A DNA stretch of 7,028 nucleotides, taken from contig DATAZV010000503.1 of the NCBI GenBank assembly GCA_036271855.1, positions 1 through 7,028 of the forward strand. The letters are read 5' to 3'. This DNA is from JAQGMJ01 sp036271855 (GTDB lineage Bacteria; Pseudomonadota; Gammaproteobacteria; Burkholderiales; JAEUOS01). The first letter of the stretch is position 1; every line of letters begins with the position of its first letter. The position numbers were made by a program, and so were the translations under genes. Under the pieces are notes generated by a model. The model was not told where the DNA came from. It did not search any database and saw only the letters and a program-made list of their open reading frames with translations. Positions 5,126-7,028 of the stretch are shown here, piece by piece.

Positions 5126-5272
5126 TTAGTTCAGGCGCGCCGTTTCCTCGCCTGGCGCATCCGGCTGCTTGGGCGTGACCGGGGCAGCGGGGGTGTCGGA
5201 GCGGTCCGGCTCGACCGGCTGCCCGGGGGTGGGAACCGGCGGGTGCTCTTTATGCTGGGAAGCGCTGATCAT
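5126..5272 (-). CDS. Small proline-rich hypothetical protein, 48 residues
   Basis: The frame reads MISASQHKEHPPVPTPGQPV, then EPDRSDTPAAPVTPKQPDAP and GEETARLN. Eleven of 48 residues are proline, the chain is hydrophilic, and there is no signal peptide, membrane segment or cysteine, so it is probably disordered. The main support is the start: GGAGG on the minus strand, 7 nt before the ATG at 5272, is the strongest Shine-Dalgarno in the window. A longer reading from a GTG at 5326 is possible in frame but lacks such a signal. The stop is followed by a perfect hairpin. It begins 69 bp after the NYN gene stop with no terminator seen between, so the two may be co-transcribed. I do not recognise a family; similar short P-rich hypotheticals are common in betaproteobacteria. 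Confidence 0.55.
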   Translation of the reverse strand: MISASQHKEHPPVPTPGQPVEPDRSDTPAAPVTPKQPDAPGEETARLN

Positions 5273-5341
5273 GCCTTTTCCTCCACGAATACCGGGTTGG
5301 ACCGCGCCTGCGCCCGAATGATTCACCCGCAGTTGAACTTT

Positions 5342-6196
5342 CTAGCGCGTGGCCGGAAGCTGGATGGTGTACTGCCCCGATTTCTCGTCGTTCACCAGGG
5401 TCAAAAGCTTGCGCTCGGCCGCGTCTTCCACCATCTCGCGGAAGGAACGGTAGCCGTAATAGGCCTCGTTGAAGCCCGGCTTGCGCCGCTTCATGGTCTG
5501 CTTGGCCATCGAACCCCAGATTTTTTCGTCCGAGCCGCGCTCGGTGGCCAGCGCTTCCACCGTCTCGACCAGGAAGTCCAGCCCTTCCTGGCGTTTGTCA
5601 TCGTCGCTTTTGGGCTTCTTGCGCCCGCGCCCGGCCGGCGCGTCGTTCGCCGCATCCTCCATCGCCGGGGCCGCTTTTCCCGCCACCTTTTTCGCCGCCC
5701 TGCCCTTCTTCGCCTCTTGCGCGCGCACCAGGTCGTCGTAATAAATGAACTCGTCGCAATTGCCCGACAGCAGGTCGGAAGTCGAGTCCTTCACGCCGAC
5801 GCCGATGACGAACTTGTTGTTCTCGCGCAGCTTGGAAACCAGCGGCGAAAAATCGGAGTCGCCGCTGATGATCACAAAACAATCGACATGCGCCTTGGTG
5901 TAGCAAAGGTCCAGCGCATCGACCACCATGCGAATGTCCGCCGAATTCTTGCCCGAGATGCGCACATGCGGAATCTCGATCAGCTCGAACGCCGCCTCAT
6001 GCATCGGCTTCTTGAAGTCCTTGTAGCGGTCCCAGTCGCAATACGCCTTCTTGACGACAATGCTGCCTTTCAGCAGCAGGCGCTCCAGCACCTTGTTGAT
6101 GTCGAACTGCGCGTACTTGGCGTCACGCACGCCCAGGGCCACGTTCTCGAAATCGCAGAACAGGGCCATGTTGTTTATTTCGTGGGGGCCGGCCAT
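5342..6196 (-). CDS. NYN-domain (LabA-like PIN) putative RNase with C-terminal OST-HTH/LOTUS-like domain
   Basis: This 284-residue cytoplasmic protein has three parts. The NYN/LabA-like PIN domain (about 8-158) shows the metal-binding acidic set of PIN-fold nucleases: FCDFEN with Asp15, NSADIRMVVDAL with Asp87 and Asp93, and ISGDSDF with Asp113 and Asp115. It ends with the family pattern GVGVKDSTSDLLSGNCDEFIYYDDL. A lysine/arginine- and alanine-rich linker (about 160-202) follows. The C-terminal domain (about 203-281) fits an OST-HTH/LOTUS winged-helix fold: a helical start LDFLVETVEAL, IWGSMAKQTMKRRKPGFNEAYYGYRSFREMVEDA, then a strand GQYTIQL. Such domains bind RNA, so an RNA-targeted nuclease is the likely role, though substrates are unknown. 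AGGAG, 5 nt before the ATG at 6196, selects this start over a Met at codon 10. A TATAAA at 6235-6240 is a possible -10. The gene is divergent from the nuclease gene on its right. Confidence 0.9.
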   Translation of the reverse strand: MAGPHEINNMALFCDFENVALGVRDAKYAQFDINKVLERLLLKGSIVVKKAYCDWDRYKDFKKPMHEAAFELIEIPHVRISGKNSADIRMVVDALDLCYTKAHVDCFVIISGDSDFSPLVSKLRENNKFVIGVGVKDSTSDLLSGNCDEFIYYDDLVRAQEAKKGRAAKKVAGKAAPAMEDAANDAPAGRGRKKPKSDDDKRQEGLDFLVETVEALATERGSDEKIWGSMAKQTMKRRKPGFNEAYYGYRSFREMVEDAAERKLLTLVNDEKSGQYTIQLPATR

Positions 6197-6234
6197 GGGC
6201 GCTCCTGATAGGCGCTTTCGCGCGATAAGTTCAA

Positions 6235-6240
6235 TTTATA
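6235..6240 (-). promoter_or_regulatory. Possible -10 box of the NYN gene
   Basis: TATAAA on the minus strand lies 38 nt before the ATG at 6196, within a small CAAT...ATTG dyad (6232-6235, 6242-6245). No -35 match is visible at normal spacing. The leader between it and the AGGAG site contains a short GCGC-GAAA-GCGC hairpin. Confidence 0.3.
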
Positions 6241-6314
6241 GATTGCAGAGGAAGCTTACGATCTTAGCAATACTCGCAATCCTATGAGGAAAATAATTTG
6301 CACTGCAAGTACGG

Positions 6315-6343
6315 CGGACATCAAAGCAGAAAGGGTGTCTAAT
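6315..6343 (+). promoter_or_regulatory. Candidate promoter of the plus-strand nuclease gene
   Basis: CGGACA at 6315-6320 (4 of 6 against TTGACA) and TCTAAT at 6338-6343 (5 of 6 against TATAAT) are separated by 17 bp. This predicts an mRNA start near 6350 and a leader of about 20 nt containing AAAGG (6358-6362) before the ATG at 6370. Confidence 0.4.
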
Positions 6344-6369
6344 TACAGAAAATCAACAAAGGCCAAAAA

Positions 6370-7028
6370 ATGACTGAAGATGAATTACGTGACCGTCTTG
6401 CTTTGGACATCTCAATCATCGAATCCGGACTTACCCTGCTAGGGAAGGAGCAATTCATTCCGAACGCTATTGGCACGAGCAGTTTTATCGACCTATACGC
6501 TCGCGACTCAAAAGGCCATCACGTACTCATAGAATTGAAGCGAAGCGATAGCGCGGCTAGAGAAGCTATTCACGAAGTACAGAAGTACGTCGAAGGTGTA
6601 AAACAACATTTGGCAGTTCGCGACAACGAGATCCGAGTGATTATTGCTTCTACGGAATGGCGCGAATTGCTCGTCCCGTTTTCTCGTTTCAAAGCAGATA
6701 CAAATCTCGCCATAGATGGCGTACAAATTCAAGTGAAAGCCTCGGGCGAAATATCGACGACGTCGGTTTCGCCACTCGATACCATGCAAGGGCGATACCT
6801 CGCGCCTTGGCACGAGCTTAATTTTTATTTGGATAAAGAGAGCTTAAATAGAGGCCTTGAGGAGTATCGCGATTGTTGTCGGACCAAAGGAATTGAGAAC
6901 TACGTTCTTGTGATCTTGAGCGCTCCGAACGAGCCGATTCAATCCGAAGGACAGCTTAAGCGTATCTCGGTTTTACAGATGCTTTCTCAGGCCAACCTGG
7001 GAAATTCAAATCCAGTTCCGGAAATACC
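6370..7028 (+). CDS. NucS/DUF91-like PD-(D/E)XK nuclease, 3' end beyond the window
   Basis: The frame opens at ATG 6370 and stays open for 219 codons to the window edge, so the C-terminus is missing. The N-terminal 120 residues show a PD-(D/E)XK nuclease core close to the NucS/EndoMS C-terminal catalytic domain: Glu18 in the first helix, GTSSFIDLYARD with Asp41, VLIELKR with Glu55 and Lys57, then a helix with EVQKYVEG (Gln71, Tyr73) and the strand IRVIIASTEW. These correspond to the metal-binding D, E-x-K and Q-x-x-x-Y-like positions of that family. Residues about 140-219 (HELNFYLDKESLNRGLEEYR onward) are not recognised and may begin another domain. Unlike archaeal or actinobacterial NucS there is no N-terminal dimerisation domain. 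AAAGG lies 7 nt upstream, and an in-frame TAA at 6340-6342 with no start codon between fixes the start. GC content is near 50%, well below the neighbours, suggesting acquisition by transfer. A defence or repair role is inference. Confidence 0.8.
   Translation, partial: MTEDELRDRLALDISIIESGLTLLGKEQFIPNAIGTSSFIDLYARDSKGHHVLIELKRSDSAAREAIHEVQKYVEGVKQHLAVRDNEIRVIIASTEWRELLVPFSRFKADTNLAIDGVQIQVKASGEISTTSVSPLDTMQGRYLAPWHELNFYLDKESLNRGLEEYRDCCRTKGIENYVLVILSAPNEPIQSEGQLKRISVLQMLSQANLGNSNPVPEI

Noticed and set aside
4763..6208. Open frame of 481 codons on the plus strand spanning the NYN gene and beyond.
   Set aside because: It runs antisense through two recognised genes and a small gene, with no domain or ribosome-binding site of its own.
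6241..6300. Possible tRNA or attachment-site remnant at the composition boundary (TAGCAATACTCGCAAT and nearby).
   Set aside because: No cloverleaf or conserved T-loop sequence could be built, and no matching direct repeat is seen elsewhere in the window.
6508..6813. Open frame of 101 codons on the minus strand opposite the nuclease gene.
   Set aside because: The plus-strand frame has a ribosome-binding site and an intact PD-(D/E)XK pattern; the reverse frame has neither.

Overview
The window looks like chromosomal DNA of a GC-rich betaproteobacterium, most likely Burkholderiales and perhaps Oxalobacteraceae. This is an inference from a Bug/TctC-type solute receptor, GC-loaded third codon positions and the mix of gene families; no rRNA or other strong taxonomic marker is present. 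Seven genes lie on the minus strand between about 68 and 6196. One incomplete gene on the plus strand runs off the right edge.

Layout from left to right. A secreted BON-domain protein (68-397) is followed by a catabolic pair made of a Bug-type periplasmic receptor (535-1506) and a malate/L-lactate dehydrogenase-family oxidoreductase (1547-2581). These two are 40 bp apart and read dehydrogenase then receptor, so they probably form one operon for taking up and oxidising a small hydroxy- or carboxylic acid. Upstream is a 551-bp gene-free stretch (2582-3132) holding several operator-like repeats and A/T tracts; it is the likely control region of the pair. Next come a small membrane-anchored PH-like (bPH_2) protein (3133-3540), possibly on a leaderless transcript, and a 436-residue CNNM/CBS/CorC_HlyC membrane protein resembling E. 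coli YtfL/PaeA (3733-5043). A 48-residue proline-rich small protein with a strong ribosome-binding site (5126-5272) and a NYN (PIN-like) putative ribonuclease with a C-terminal OST-HTH/LOTUS-like domain (5342-6196) complete the minus-strand set.

At about 6230 base composition drops from roughly 65-70% GC to about 40% in the intergenic stretch and about 50% in the following gene, by hand counts of sample lines. The plus-strand gene starting at 6370 has a clear NucS/DUF91-like PD-(D/E)XK nuclease signature and is cut by the window end after 219 codons. Divergent orientation, shifted composition and a solitary nuclease suggest the start of an accessory or defence segment, but its partners lie outside the window.

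No tRNA, rRNA, CRISPR array, transposase or phage gene was found. I do not see a complete novel system. The items most worth a second look are the truncated nuclease, the phased repeats upstream of the dehydrogenase operon, the matching hairpins on both sides of the PH-domain gene, the leaderless-type start of that gene, and the small proline-rich gene.
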